Below are positions 26,634 to 34,945 of a stretch of 64,000 bases of DNA, one piece after another. Every line of letters begins with the position of its first letter. The stretch's first letter is position 1. This stretch comes from Paenibacillus sp. Soil522 (GTDB taxonomy: Bacteria; Bacillota; Bacilli; Paenibacillales; Paenibacillaceae): NCBI RefSeq assembly GCF_001428245.1, contig NZ_LMRV01000044.1, positions 161,536 through 225,535 of the forward strand, in the 5' to 3' direction. Both the position numbers and the translations under genes were made by a program. Below the pieces are notes generated by a model. The model was not told the origin of the DNA, did not search any database, and saw nothing but the letters and a program-made list of their open reading frames with translations.

Positions 26634-27554
26634 TTGTTTTATTATCGATTATTCGGATTGAATATAATGAGTAGAATTTTTCTGCCTGAAGGATATGAAA
26701 TACAGGGAACTAATGAAAAATTTGATGTTGAAATAGAATTAAATATATCGCAACAAGATTGCCAGGATCCATTTACATCGTCCAACTTCCATTTCGACAA
26801 TGGCCGACTCTATTTTCACATACCTGATACAGCCGTTTACAGCATTACATCCGGCACCCATATCATGGTAACCCCGTATCCGGGAGCGGATGAGGCGAAA
26901 GTTAGGCTTTATCTGCTGGGAACCTGTATGGGCGTACTGCTGATGCAGAGAGGGATTCTACCCCTTCACGGGAGTGCTGTTGTCATTGACGGGAAGGTCT
27001 ACGCGATTGTCGGGGAATCGGGTGCAGGTAAATCGACTCTTGCCGCAGCGTTTGCTCAAGCAGGATACCCATTAATGACAGATGACGTTATAGCCGTCTC
27101 CTTATCCGATGATTCGGCAGCAGCTACTGTCAATCCGTCCTATCCGCAGCAGAAGCTGTGGGAGGAAAGCATAGAGCAATTAGGGCTGCTTTCTCAGAAC
27201 TATTCATCGATTTACCAAAGGGTTAACAAATACGCAGTGCCTATACAGTCCCAATTTTACAGAGAACCTCTCTCTCTCGCCGGGATAATTGAACTAACCA
27301 AAACATCTGAACCGGAACCATCTATTAAAGCTTATAACACATTAGAAGGCCTTCACGTCTTAAATGTGCATACTTATCGAAATTCCCTTCTCCATCTGTT
27401 GAACCTGCAGCAATGGCACTTTCAATCCATTGCCCGGCTGGCTTCCCAGCTCCCGGTGTACCAGCTCCGCCGCCCGGTTGACGGCTTCTCTGCCTTTAAC
27501 TTGGTTGATCAAATTGTTAGTTTGACCAATAAAAAGGAGGTTGTTATTTCATGA
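26634..27554 (+). CDS. Lasso peptide tailoring kinase (HprK-like, PadeK/ThcoK type)
   Basis: About 306 residues, related to the C-terminal kinase domain of HPr kinase. The P-loop GESGAGKST is at residues 127-135, preceded by LPLHGSAVVIDGKVYAIV; the following TDDVIAV carries the conserved acidic pair. In paeninodin-type clusters this kinase phosphorylates the C-terminal serine of the precursor. All three precursors here end in Asp-Ser, which fits. The start TTG 26634 is chosen because GGGGTG lies 6 bases upstream and FYYRLFGLNI then opens the protein; a TTG at 26613 is also in frame. It overlaps the B1 gene by four bases. Confidence 0.85.
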   Translation: MFYYRLFGLNIMSRIFLPEGYEIQGTNEKFDVEIELNISQQDCQDPFTSSNFHFDNGRLYFHIPDTAVYSITSGTHIMVTPYPGADEAKVRLYLLGTCMGVLLMQRGILPLHGSAVVIDGKVYAIVGESGAGKSTLAAAFAQAGYPLMTDDVIAVSLSDDSAAATVNPSYPQQKLWEESIEQLGLLSQNYSSIYQRVNKYAVPIQSQFYREPLSLAGIIELTKTSEPEPSIKAYNTLEGLHVLNVHTYRNSLLHLLNLQQWHFQSIARLASQLPVYQLRRPVDGFSAFNLVDQIVSLTNKKEVVIS

Positions 27555-27844
27555 GCGTTGATATCATTACCGCTAACGAACTTGTTGTACAGTCGGATGG
27601 TTACCTGGTAAGCGAAATGAACGGGGAGAAAGTCATGCTGAGCATCGAGAACGGCAAGTACTATAACTTAGGCCAGATCGGGGGCCGGGTGTGGGAGCTG
27701 ATTGCATCCCCTGTGTCCATACAAGATATGGTGAAGCAATTAGTGACCGAGTATGAGATAGAGCCCGGAACATGCGAACAGCAAGTTCGCCATTTCTTGC
27801 AGCAGCTTAAAGCTGAAGGACTCATACAAGTTAGAAAGGAATAA
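27551..27844 (+). CDS. Lasso B1 protein: PqqD-family RiPP recognition element
   Basis: A 97-residue PqqD-like winged-helix domain. It shows the usual order: strand LVSEMNGEKVMLSIENGKYY, the NLGQIGGRVWELI helix, and C-terminal helices ending LKAEGLIQV. It binds the leader peptide of the precursor and presents it to the B2 protease and C cyclase in the cytoplasm. As the only B1 copy in the cluster it must serve three precursors with two types of leader. It overlaps the kinase stop by four bases, and its last base is the first base of the B2 start codon. Confidence 0.92.
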   Translation: MSVDIITANELVVQSDGYLVSEMNGEKVMLSIENGKYYNLGQIGGRVWELIASPVSIQDMVKQLVTEYEIEPGTCEQQVRHFLQQLKAEGLIQVRKE

Positions 27845-28335
27845 TGAACTTGTATAGGAAAGCGACAAGAAAAGTACGAAGATTTATAGCTTACCCCGCT
27901 GATTTGAAGTGGATGTTCGTGGAGGCATATTTTTACTTAGCTTGGGGCAGAGTGCTTAAGCTGCTTCCATTCGCAAAAGTAGCGCCTTCTCTTGGCGAAC
28001 ATATGAGGGAGACACCTTATACGAGCACTTTGGAGCAGGATCTCTTACATCGTAAGGTATCCAAGGCCGTTCATGCGATGAGCCGCATCACATGGTGGGA
28101 AAGTCAGTGCTTGGTCAAGGCTGTTGCGGCAATGAAGATGCTGAAGCGAAGAGGGGTCGAGAGTACGCTCTATCTGGGCAGCGGCAGGGATGAGGCAGGT
28201 AAAATGATTGCTCACGCTTGGCTGCGCAGCGGGTCGTACTATGTAACCGGCAATGAAAGATTGGAGCGGTATGCTGTCGTTGCAGTATTCGGGAATCGCA
28301 CAGAAGCTGCGGTTCTGTCGCCAATTGAGCGGTAA
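27844..28335 (+). CDS. Lasso B2 protein: transglutaminase-like leader protease
   Basis: A 163-residue member of the transglutaminase-like (microcin J25 McjB C-terminal) cysteine protease family. Catalytic Cys89 lies in WWESQCLVKAVAAMKML and His124 in MIAHAWLRSG; the third residue probably follows in the next strand. It removes the leader at the Thr-Met/core boundary using the leader-bound B1. It is the split form usual in Gram-positive clusters, shorter than fused McjB. The ATG overlaps the B1 stop. Confidence 0.92.
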   Translation: MNLYRKATRKVRRFIAYPADLKWMFVEAYFYLAWGRVLKLLPFAKVAPSLGEHMRETPYTSTLEQDLLHRKVSKAVHAMSRITWWESQCLVKAVAAMKMLKRRGVESTLYLGSGRDEAGKMIAHAWLRSGSYYVTGNERLERYAVVAVFGNRTEAAVLSPIER

Positions 28336-28356
28336 TCCGCATTAGGGGTTTATCTT

Positions 28357-30162
28357 ATGAAGGATTTATCATATTTTTTACGAAAAATGCACCAGGCCTC
28401 AGGATTGCGTCTGTACCTTAATATGTTCACTACATTCGTGATCAGCTGTCTGGACGGCATTGGTATCTATCTGATCGTTCCTCTGCTGAGCATTATAGGC
28501 GTATTTCAAATGAATATGGATGAAGTGCCGCTTGTCTCCAACCTATTTGCATTCATTGAGTCACGGTCGATCGAGCTGAACCTGCCGGTCGTACTAGCGA
28601 TATACTTGATCATCGTAGGAGGACAGGCTCTGCTGCAGCGAAGCCAGATGGTATTGAACTCGCGCATTCTGCAGGCCTACGTCCGTTCGCTCCGGACGGA
28701 AACGTATCAGGGGCTGCTTGGGGCGAAGTGGGAGTTCTTCCTCCGCAAGCGTAAGTCGGACTTTCATCATGTCATGGTGAACGAGCTTGGACGGGTCAGC
28801 TACGGCACTTCCCTCTTCCTGCAAATGGTCACAGGCATTATTTTTACGGTTATTCAAACCGGTCTGGCCTTCTTGCTGTCTCCGCTGCTAACAACAGTCG
28901 TGCTTATCAGCGGCGGACTGCTTGCGCTATTCTCGCGCAAGTTTATTAAGAAGGCGGGGCATATTGGCGATAAAGCGTCGGAGCTGTCTCAGAGCTTTTT
29001 TGCAGGAATAAGCGATCATTTTAACGGGATTAAGGATATTAAGAGCAACAGGCTTGAAAGCTCCCATATCTCTTGGTTCAGCGGCCTGAGCAAGGAGCTG
29101 GAGAGCAACGTTGTCCAATTAGTACGGGTCAATTCTCTGTCCCAGTTCATTTACCGGATCTCTTCCATATCTCTTATTGCCGGATTCGTCTATTTAGCTT
29201 TAGAGGTCTTCCATACGCCTGCTGAGCAATTGATTCTGGTAGTTCTCATCTTCTCGCGGCTGTGGCCGAGGTTTATCGGGATTCAGTCGAATGTCGAACA
29301 GCTGTCGACCAATCTTCCCGCTTTCAAAGCCATGCGCAAGCTGCAGAAGGAATATGAGCAGGAGAATGAGCTCAGCCTGTCAGGCACTTCGGAGGTAGGA
29401 AAGCAATTTCAATTGCAAGACGGAATCGAATGTAGACAAGTCAATTACCGGTACGACCCTAAAGAGCCGGTATTCGCTCTGCGAGATATTAATGTATATA
29501 TTCCCGCGAATCGCATGACGGCTATCGTGGGGACGTCCGGTGCGGGTAAAAGCACGCTGATTGATATGCTCATGGGGCTTATTCAACCGGAGAGAGGGCA
29601 AGTACTGATTGACGGCGTTACGCTGAGAGACGAGAAGCAGCTTCTCTCGCTTAGAAACGCAATCGGCTATGTAGCACAGGATCCCTTTCTCTTCAATGCG
29701 AGCATTCGGGATAACCTGAAGCTGGTAGACCCTAATGCCGGGGATACCGAGCTGTGGAGCGCTTTGAAGTTCTCAGCATCCGATGAATTTGTACGCATGC
29801 TGCCGCAAGGTCTGGATACGGTCATCGGTGACCGGGGCATTCGGTTGTCCGGGGGAGAACGGCAGCGTATTGTACTCGCGAGAGCTATATTGAAGCGTCC
29901 CTCCATTCTTGTGCTGGATGAAGCGACCAGCGCGCTGGACAGCGAGAATGAACGACTGATTCAAGAGGCGCTTGACCGTCTTAAGGGAAGCATGACGATT
30001 ATTGTCATTGCCCATCGGTTGTCGACCATCCGCAATGCGGATCAGGTCATAGTCATAGAGCAAGGCGAAGTTATTCAGCAAGGCGGCTATAAACAGCTGT
30101 CTCAAGAGGCCAAAGGAAAGTTCAGACAGCTGCTTAACTATCAAACAGGCGTTAACAGTTAG
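28357..30162 (+). CDS. ABC transporter (fused permease-ATPase) for lasso peptide export, D protein
   Basis: A 601-residue half transporter: six membrane helices in about 1-320, then an ATPase domain with Walker A VGTSGAGKST (about 391-400), signature LSGGERQ near 498 and Walker B ILVLDEATSALDSE near 518, then the H-loop IVIAHRL. It exports the mature lasso peptides and probably gives self-immunity. There is no N-terminal C39 protease domain, consistent with leader removal by B2. It lies 21 bases after the B2 gene and 51 before the first cyclase. Confidence 0.9.
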   Translation: MKDLSYFLRKMHQASGLRLYLNMFTTFVISCLDGIGIYLIVPLLSIIGVFQMNMDEVPLVSNLFAFIESRSIELNLPVVLAIYLIIVGGQALLQRSQMVLNSRILQAYVRSLRTETYQGLLGAKWEFFLRKRKSDFHHVMVNELGRVSYGTSLFLQMVTGIIFTVIQTGLAFLLSPLLTTVVLISGGLLALFSRKFIKKAGHIGDKASELSQSFFAGISDHFNGIKDIKSNRLESSHISWFSGLSKELESNVVQLVRVNSLSQFIYRISSISLIAGFVYLALEVFHTPAEQLILVVLIFSRLWPRFIGIQSNVEQLSTNLPAFKAMRKLQKEYEQENELSLSGTSEVGKQFQLQDGIECRQVNYRYDPKEPVFALRDINVYIPANRMTAIVGTSGAGKSTLIDMLMGLIQPERGQVLIDGVTLRDEKQLLSLRNAIGYVAQDPFLFNASIRDNLKLVDPNAGDTELWSALKFSASDEFVRMLPQGLDTVIGDRGIRLSGGERQRIVLARAILKRPSILVLDEATSALDSENERLIQEALDRLKGSMTIIVIAHRLSTIRNADQVIVIEQGEVIQQGGYKQLSQEAKGKFRQLLNYQTGVNS

Positions 30163-30213
30163 TTCGGTTACCCCAACAGCTATTAAATATAACTAGAAAT
30201 GATTGGAGTAATA

Positions 30214-32151
30214 ATGAGTGCGATAACCGGTGTTTTTAATTGTAATGAAGAACCTGTATCTGTCGAAACGATCGAAAATATGATGCAAGCCTTGCAAAAA
30301 TACCCTGCCCATGATGTGCGGGTTTGGCATGACCGTTTCGTATTTTTAGGTTGTCACGCGCAATGGATCACACCCGAATCGACTAAAGAACGGCTGCCCT
30401 ATTACGACGAACAACATAAGCTGGCCATTACCGCAGACGCGATCATTGACAACAGGGAGGAATTATTTAACCGGTTGCAGGTTGAGTATTTCCGGCGGAA
30501 AGAGATGACGGACAGCGAGCTTATTTTGGCGGCATACCTGAAATGGGGGAAGGAAGCCCCGCGATACCTGATAGGAGACTTTGCTTTCATCATATGGGAT
30601 GAGCAAAAACGCCTTCTTTTCGGAGCGCGTGATTTGTCGGGAAATCGAACGCTGTATTATTATCATCATTTACGACAGTTTGCTTTTTGCACGGTGATGA
30701 ATCCGCTGCTTACTATGACCGGTGTCAAGAAGGAACTGAATGAGTCATGGTTGGCCGAGTTTCTCATGATCCCTATCATTTTGGATACGATCGATGTTCA
30801 CTCCACGGTTTATCATAATATCGATCAAATTCCTCCCGGCCATTCGATTACGGTGGCGGACGGAAACATTGCATTGGAGCAATACGGGACATTCATTACG
30901 CCTGGCGGGACTCTTAAACTAAAAACAAACGGTGAATACGAAGAAGCATTTCGTGAAGTCTTTCAGGAAGCCGTTACATCGAAGCTCCGGACATACCGGA
31001 AAGTTGGTGCAAGCTTAAGCGGAGGGTTAGATTCCGGAGCTGTCGTAAGCTTTGCCGCAAACCCGTTGCGGCAGGAAGGGAAGACATTACAAACTTACAG
31101 TTATGTCCCTCCCTCTGATTTTGTGGATTGGACACCGAAAAGCTTGATTGCCGATGAGAGTCCTTATATCCAAGCCACGGTCCAACATGTAGGAAATATC
31201 GCGCACAACAATTTGGACTTCTCGGGTCGAAACTCATTTGAGGAAATTAATGACCTGCTCGAGTTGATGGAGGCGCCTTATAAGTTTTTTGAAAATTCAT
31301 TCTGGATCAAAGGGATTCTCGAGCAAGCGGACAAGCACGGAGTCGGAGTATTACTGAATGGAGGGAGCGGGAATTACACGATCTCGTGGGGTCCGGCGAT
31401 GGATTACTACGCTCAGCTTTTAAGAAAGCTACGCTGGATACGTTTTAACCATGAACTGAAGCTCTATGGCAGAAACATGAGAATCGGGAGATCCCGATTG
31501 CTGCCCATAATCAGCAAACTGGCATTTCCATTTCTGGATCCGTCTTTTTTTACGAAGCCTCGGTCGGATATCCCGCTTTTAATCCATCCGGATTTAGCGG
31601 AACGAACCAAAGTCTTCGATAAACTTAAAAATCATAATGTCGGATTGACCGAATTTTCAATGAACGAATTTGCAGCAAGAATCGATCAATTCGAAAATTT
31701 ATCGATCTTAAACCATCAGGGAACGTCATCAACGAAATTATCGTTACGGTATGCCGTCAGGGAAAGGGATCCGACCTGTGATCCGAGGGTGGTTCGATTT
31801 TGCTTATCCGTGCCTGTAGAACAATATGTCCAAAACGGTATGGACCGTTCTTTAATTCGAAGGTCGACCGAAAATTATTTGCCCGATAAAGTCCGTTGCA
31901 ATCTTCGTGTTCGGGGTGTGCAGGGGGCGGACTGGATCCATCGCATGATTCCATCGTGGAGTGCTTTTATGGAAGAACTTCATCAGCTTTGTCGTGATAC
32001 CGGGGCTTCGTATTTTTTAAATGTGAAACAAATTAAAGAATCGCTTTCGAAAATTGGAAACTCACCCAAACCTGAATACGCCTTTGATCCGAATGTAAGA
32101 TTATTAATGCAGAGCTTAATTGTTTACCGGTTTATACGGCAATTTTCATAA
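30214..32151 (+). CDS. Lasso cyclase C1: asparagine synthetase-like macrolactam synthetase
   Basis: About 645 residues of the AsnB-like fold. The protein starts MSAITGVF; the catalytic Cys2 of true asparagine synthetases is replaced by Ser, so the glutaminase is inactive, as in known lasso cyclases. The ATP-pyrophosphatase loop LSGGLDSGAV is near residue 266. It activates the Asp9 side chain of the core as an adenylate and joins it to residue 1, closing the ring. ATG 30214 has GGAG 6 bases upstream. Precursor A1 follows 27 bases after its stop, forming a cyclase-precursor pair. It is a clear paralogue of C2. Confidence 0.92.
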   Translation: MSAITGVFNCNEEPVSVETIENMMQALQKYPAHDVRVWHDRFVFLGCHAQWITPESTKERLPYYDEQHKLAITADAIIDNREELFNRLQVEYFRRKEMTDSELILAAYLKWGKEAPRYLIGDFAFIIWDEQKRLLFGARDLSGNRTLYYYHHLRQFAFCTVMNPLLTMTGVKKELNESWLAEFLMIPIILDTIDVHSTVYHNIDQIPPGHSITVADGNIALEQYGTFITPGGTLKLKTNGEYEEAFREVFQEAVTSKLRTYRKVGASLSGGLDSGAVVSFAANPLRQEGKTLQTYSYVPPSDFVDWTPKSLIADESPYIQATVQHVGNIAHNNLDFSGRNSFEEINDLLELMEAPYKFFENSFWIKGILEQADKHGVGVLLNGGSGNYTISWGPAMDYYAQLLRKLRWIRFNHELKLYGRNMRIGRSRLLPIISKLAFPFLDPSFFTKPRSDIPLLIHPDLAERTKVFDKLKNHNVGLTEFSMNEFAARIDQFENLSILNHQGTSSTKLSLRYAVRERDPTCDPRVVRFCLSVPVEQYVQNGMDRSLIRRSTENYLPDKVRCNLRVRGVQGADWIHRMIPSWSAFMEELHQLCRDTGASYFLNVKQIKESLSKIGNSPKPEYAFDPNVRLLMQSLIVYRFIRQFS

Positions 32152-32178
32152 CGCTACGCATGAAAGGAGGTGAGATAA

Positions 32179-32328
32179 ATGAAAAAGGAAATGATGAAAG
32201 AATGGCAGCAACCGATGTTGCAAGTCCTTGATGTCAGCGAGACCATGGGTGGAAAAAATGGAGTGTATCCTGACAGAAATGGTAAAGGTAACAATAATGG
32301 TCAGCCTCATGAGGACATGGACTCTTAG
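32179..32328 (+). CDS. Lasso peptide precursor A1
   Basis: A 49-residue precursor with a strong AAAGGAGGTGA site before ATG 32179. The leader holds EWQQPMLQVLDVSETM: an aromatic-xx-Pro-x-Leu recognition motif and the Thr at -2. The 26-residue core begins GGKNGVYPD, which allows a Gly1-Asp9 nine-membered ring, continues with a Gly/Asn-rich stretch (RNGKGNNNGQP) and ends HEDMDS. The final Ser is the expected kinase target. The tail chemistry differs strongly from A2 and A3. The gene sits directly after cyclase C1. Confidence 0.9.
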   Translation: MKKEMMKEWQQPMLQVLDVSETMGGKNGVYPDRNGKGNNNGQPHEDMDS

Positions 32329-32359
32329 GATGACTTACTACTAGTCCCATTATTTTCAT

Positions 32360-32446
32360 GGCCCTTATCATATTAACGGATAAGGGCCCCTCTTAAAGAT
32401 AAAGAAAGTTTTAAATTCACGGAGGCTTACTTTATCTTTAAGAGGG
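32360..32446 (+). promoter_or_regulatory. Tandem hairpins between A1 and cyclase C2
   Basis: The first stem is GGCCCTTATC 32360-32369 with GATAAGGGCC 32379-32388. Bases 32388-32404 (CCCTCTTAAAGATAAAG) then pair perfectly over 17 positions with 32430-32446. The second loop exposes a CACGGAGGC Shine-Dalgarno-like sequence not followed by a start codon at proper spacing. No T tract follows. The block may stabilise or process the A1 mRNA end, or set how much C2 is made. Confidence 0.5.
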
Positions 32447-32495
32447 TAAGGAAGAAATGGGTGTTATGAATCATAAGTCGAGGGGGTGTGATTGC

Positions 32496-34418
32496 ATGAG
32501 CGTTATTGCCGGTGTTATACAATTCGATAGGCCTCTGCATCCATCCGATGGTACTGCAGATTTCATGGAAGCTGTGCAGCATTTTCCCGGAAATGCCTTT
32601 GAGACATGGAAGGATACATCGGCTCTTCTCGGCTGCCGGTCTCAATGGATAACACCGGAATCGGTTGATGAACGGCTTCCTTATCGGGATGAGCAATCCG
32701 GACTGGTTATAACCGCTGATGCAATCATCGACAATCGCGGGCAATTGTTCGAGCAGCTCGAGATTGGACGAGACAGAAGAAGCCGGATTACTGACAGTGA
32801 GCTCATTCTGCTGGCTTATCTCAAATGGGGGCCGGAGACGCCGCGTTATCTAATAGGAGACTTTGCCTTCGTTATATGGGATGCAAGCAGAAAGCTGCTG
32901 TATGGGGCGAGAGATCTGCTTGCAAGCAGAACATTGTATTATCACCTCAGTTCGAATCAATTCTCGTTCTGCAGTGTGATCCATCCGCTATTCTCCCTAG
33001 CGGGAATAGATAAGAGACTATGCGAAGAGAGATTTTCCGAATTTTTGGCGATACCGACTCTCTTAGATGCCGTCGATGTCCATACGACCTATTATGCAGA
33101 TATTTTGCAGCTGCCTCCGGCACACGCTTTTACATTGCAAGAGGGTAAGCTTACGGTTACAAAATATGGTTCGTTAATGCCGGAAGAGAGGCTAACCTTA
33201 AGCTCTGATGACGAATATGTGGAGGCCTTCCAGGAAATTTACCAAGAATCGATTCGTTCCAGACTGCGTACCTTCAAGCAGGTGGGAGTCACCTTAAGCG
33301 GGGGACTCGATTCCGGCTCGGTTTCAGGGCTCGCAGCGAGGATGCTCTCCAAGGAAGGCAAGAGCTTACAAGCCTACAGCTATGTTCCCGAGCGGGATTT
33401 CATCGATTGGACGCCCAGAAGCATGTTTGCGGATGAAAGTCCATACATTCAGTCCATCGTCGATTATGTAGGAAATATTAAGGCTAATTTTCTAGATTTT
33501 CCGGGGATAAGTCCTTTTACTGAGATTGATGGATGGATAGACAGTTTAGAAGGGCCTTACAAAAATTTCGAAAATGCATTTTGGGTTAAAGGCATTCATG
33601 AAGAAGCGGCGCTTCAAGGAGTAGGTGTTCTGCTCACGGGCGCCAGAGGGAATTACTCCATATCCTGGGGTTCTGCTGTCGGTTATTACAGCTTGCTGCT
33701 GAAGAAGCTCCAATGGCTCCAATTATACCGTGAGATTACAATGTATGGCAGACAACTCGGTACCGGTCGTAAACGAATCGTTCGCGCCATAGGGCAGCAG
33801 GTTTTTCCGGAAAGAGCAGCCCCGTTTCAACCGGGAGTACCTTCCATCATTCAACCTGATTTTGCAAGGAGCTCCGGGGTATTCGAGAAGCTATCGCAGT
33901 ATGATGTAGGTTTGCGGGAGTCTACCTATCAAATGCTGAGGGAACGCGAGGATTATTTCAGCAATCAGGCGGTTTTAAACATGCAGGGCACCATTTCGGC
34001 GAAGTCATCCTATCGACTGGGAATATGGGAACGGGATGCAACCAGCGATGTACGCCTTATTAAATTTTGTTTGTCGATCCCCGTGGAGCAATATGTTAAG
34101 AATGGCTTCGGGCGTTCTCTTATCCGTAGAGCAACCAATAATATTCTGCCGGACAAAGTTCGATTGAATCAGCGAACACGAGGCGTTCAAGGCATGGATT
34201 GGGTGCATCGGATTATTCCCCGGTGGCAGTCTATAGAAGAAGAGCTTCGTACGCTGTGCAGGGATGAACAGACTTCCCGCTACCTGAATTTGATGCAGGT
34301 GAAGGAATCGATGAGCAAGGTTGGTTCTGCCATTAAGCCGGAGCAGGCTGATGACCCTCACTTAAAGTTACTTATGCGCAGCTTGATTGCCTATCGTTTT
34401 CTTAAACGGCTACAATAG
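32496..34418 (+). CDS. Lasso cyclase C2: second asparagine synthetase-like macrolactam synthetase
   Basis: About 640 residues, colinear with C1 throughout (for example NRxLFxxL, ITDSELILLAYLKWG, RYLIGDFAFVIWD). It starts MSVIAGVIQF, again without Cys2. The ATP loop LSGGLDSGSV is near residue 270. ATG 32496 has GAGGGGGTG 6 bases upstream; the frame opens 13 codons earlier without a site. It precedes precursors A2 and A3 and most likely cyclises those. The last codons (MRSLIAYRFLKRLQ) were copied downstream with A3. Confidence 0.92.
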   Translation: MSVIAGVIQFDRPLHPSDGTADFMEAVQHFPGNAFETWKDTSALLGCRSQWITPESVDERLPYRDEQSGLVITADAIIDNRGQLFEQLEIGRDRRSRITDSELILLAYLKWGPETPRYLIGDFAFVIWDASRKLLYGARDLLASRTLYYHLSSNQFSFCSVIHPLFSLAGIDKRLCEERFSEFLAIPTLLDAVDVHTTYYADILQLPPAHAFTLQEGKLTVTKYGSLMPEERLTLSSDDEYVEAFQEIYQESIRSRLRTFKQVGVTLSGGLDSGSVSGLAARMLSKEGKSLQAYSYVPERDFIDWTPRSMFADESPYIQSIVDYVGNIKANFLDFPGISPFTEIDGWIDSLEGPYKNFENAFWVKGIHEEAALQGVGVLLTGARGNYSISWGSAVGYYSLLLKKLQWLQLYREITMYGRQLGTGRKRIVRAIGQQVFPERAAPFQPGVPSIIQPDFARSSGVFEKLSQYDVGLRESTYQMLREREDYFSNQAVLNMQGTISAKSSYRLGIWERDATSDVRLIKFCLSIPVEQYVKNGFGRSLIRRATNNILPDKVRLNQRTRGVQGMDWVHRIIPRWQSIEEELRTLCRDEQTSRYLNLMQVKESMSKVGSAIKPEQADDPHLKLLMRSLIAYRFLKRLQ

Positions 34419-34598
34419 AAATACGAACTGCACTTGAAGGGAGGTGAAGTATAATGGAGAAAAAACAATGGACAGCACTTTCCTTGGAAGTGATGAATGT
34501 ATCAGAGACTATGGCGGGTTTCGGTGTAGCGAAAATGGACTTTACTTATGTTGACGGCAAGCTCGTAGACATGGACGTTTATGATTCCTAGGATTCAT
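34373..34598 (+). repeat. Tandem duplication, copy 1 (C2 tail plus A2)
   Basis: From TATGCGCAGCTTGATTGCC in the last codons of C2 to GGATTCAT just after the A2 stop. It is repeated with an offset of 330 bases at 34703-34928 with few changes. Confidence 0.85.
34454..34591 (+). CDS. Lasso peptide precursor A2
   Basis: A 45-residue precursor with GGGAGGTGA before ATG 34454. The leader is MEKKQWTALSLEVMNVSETM: Trp replaces the usual Tyr and Leu stands where recognition motifs normally have Pro, while Thr -2 is kept. The 25-residue core starts AGFGVAKMDFTY (Ala1-Asp9 ring) and ends VDMDVYDS, very close to the paeninodin tail. The C-terminal Ser fits the cluster kinase. A terminator follows. It is 45 aligned residues with only five differences from A3. 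Confidence 0.92.
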   Translation: MEKKQWTALSLEVMNVSETMAGFGVAKMDFTYVDGKLVDMDVYDS

Positions 34599-34618
34599 CT
34601 TACTTAACTGATGTACCA

Positions 34619-34669
34619 GAAAGCACCGTAGAGGATCACAGCATAAGTTGTGCCTTTACGGTGTTTTTT
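34619..34669 (+). terminator. Terminator between A2 and A3
   Basis: Stem of AGCACCGTA(G)AGG against CCTTTACGGTGT with an inner CACA/TGTG helix, followed by six T. It should end most transcripts after A2 and limit A3 expression. Confidence 0.8.
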
Positions 34670-34702
34670 GTGTTCTGCTTGCCCAGAGGCACACATCCTT
34701 TC

Positions 34703-34928
34703 TATGCGCAGCTTGATTGCCTATCGTTTTCTCAAACGGCTTCAATCGTAATACGAACTGCAATTGAAAGGAGGTGAAGTGTAATGGAGAAAAAACAATG
34801 GACAGCCCTATCCCTGGAAGTGATGCATGTATCTGAGACTATGGCAGGTTGGGGTATTTCGAAAATGGACTTTACTTATGTTGACGGCAAGCTCGTAGAC
34901 TTGGACGTGTATGATTCTTAGGATTCAT
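34703..34928 (+). repeat. Tandem duplication, copy 2 (orphan C2 tail plus A3)
   Basis: It begins with an orphan copy of the last 15 or so C2 codons (ATGCGCAGCTTGATTGCC onward), which shows that A3 arose by duplication from the C2-A2 junction and not from A1. Confidence 0.85.
34784..34921 (+). CDS. Lasso peptide precursor A3
   Basis: A 45-residue precursor with AAAGGAGGTGA before ATG 34784. The leader matches A2 except for one Asn-to-His change. The core starts AGWGISKMDFTY and ends VDLDVYDS. Relative to A2 it differs at core positions 3 (Phe/Trp), 5 (Val/Ile), 6 (Ala/Ser) and 20 (Met/Leu), so three of four changes fall inside the ring. The terminator after A2 lies between it and its cyclase; read-through or an unseen promoter must supply transcription. 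Confidence 0.9.
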   Translation: MEKKQWTALSLEVMHVSETMAGWGISKMDFTYVDGKLVDLDVYDS

Positions 34929-34945
34929 ACTTCGTGAAACAATGC

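Noticed and set aside
30214..34418. Two asparagine synthetases for amino acid metabolism
   Set aside because: Both lack the catalytic Cys at position 2 and stand between a lasso exporter and lasso precursors, which identifies them as cyclases.
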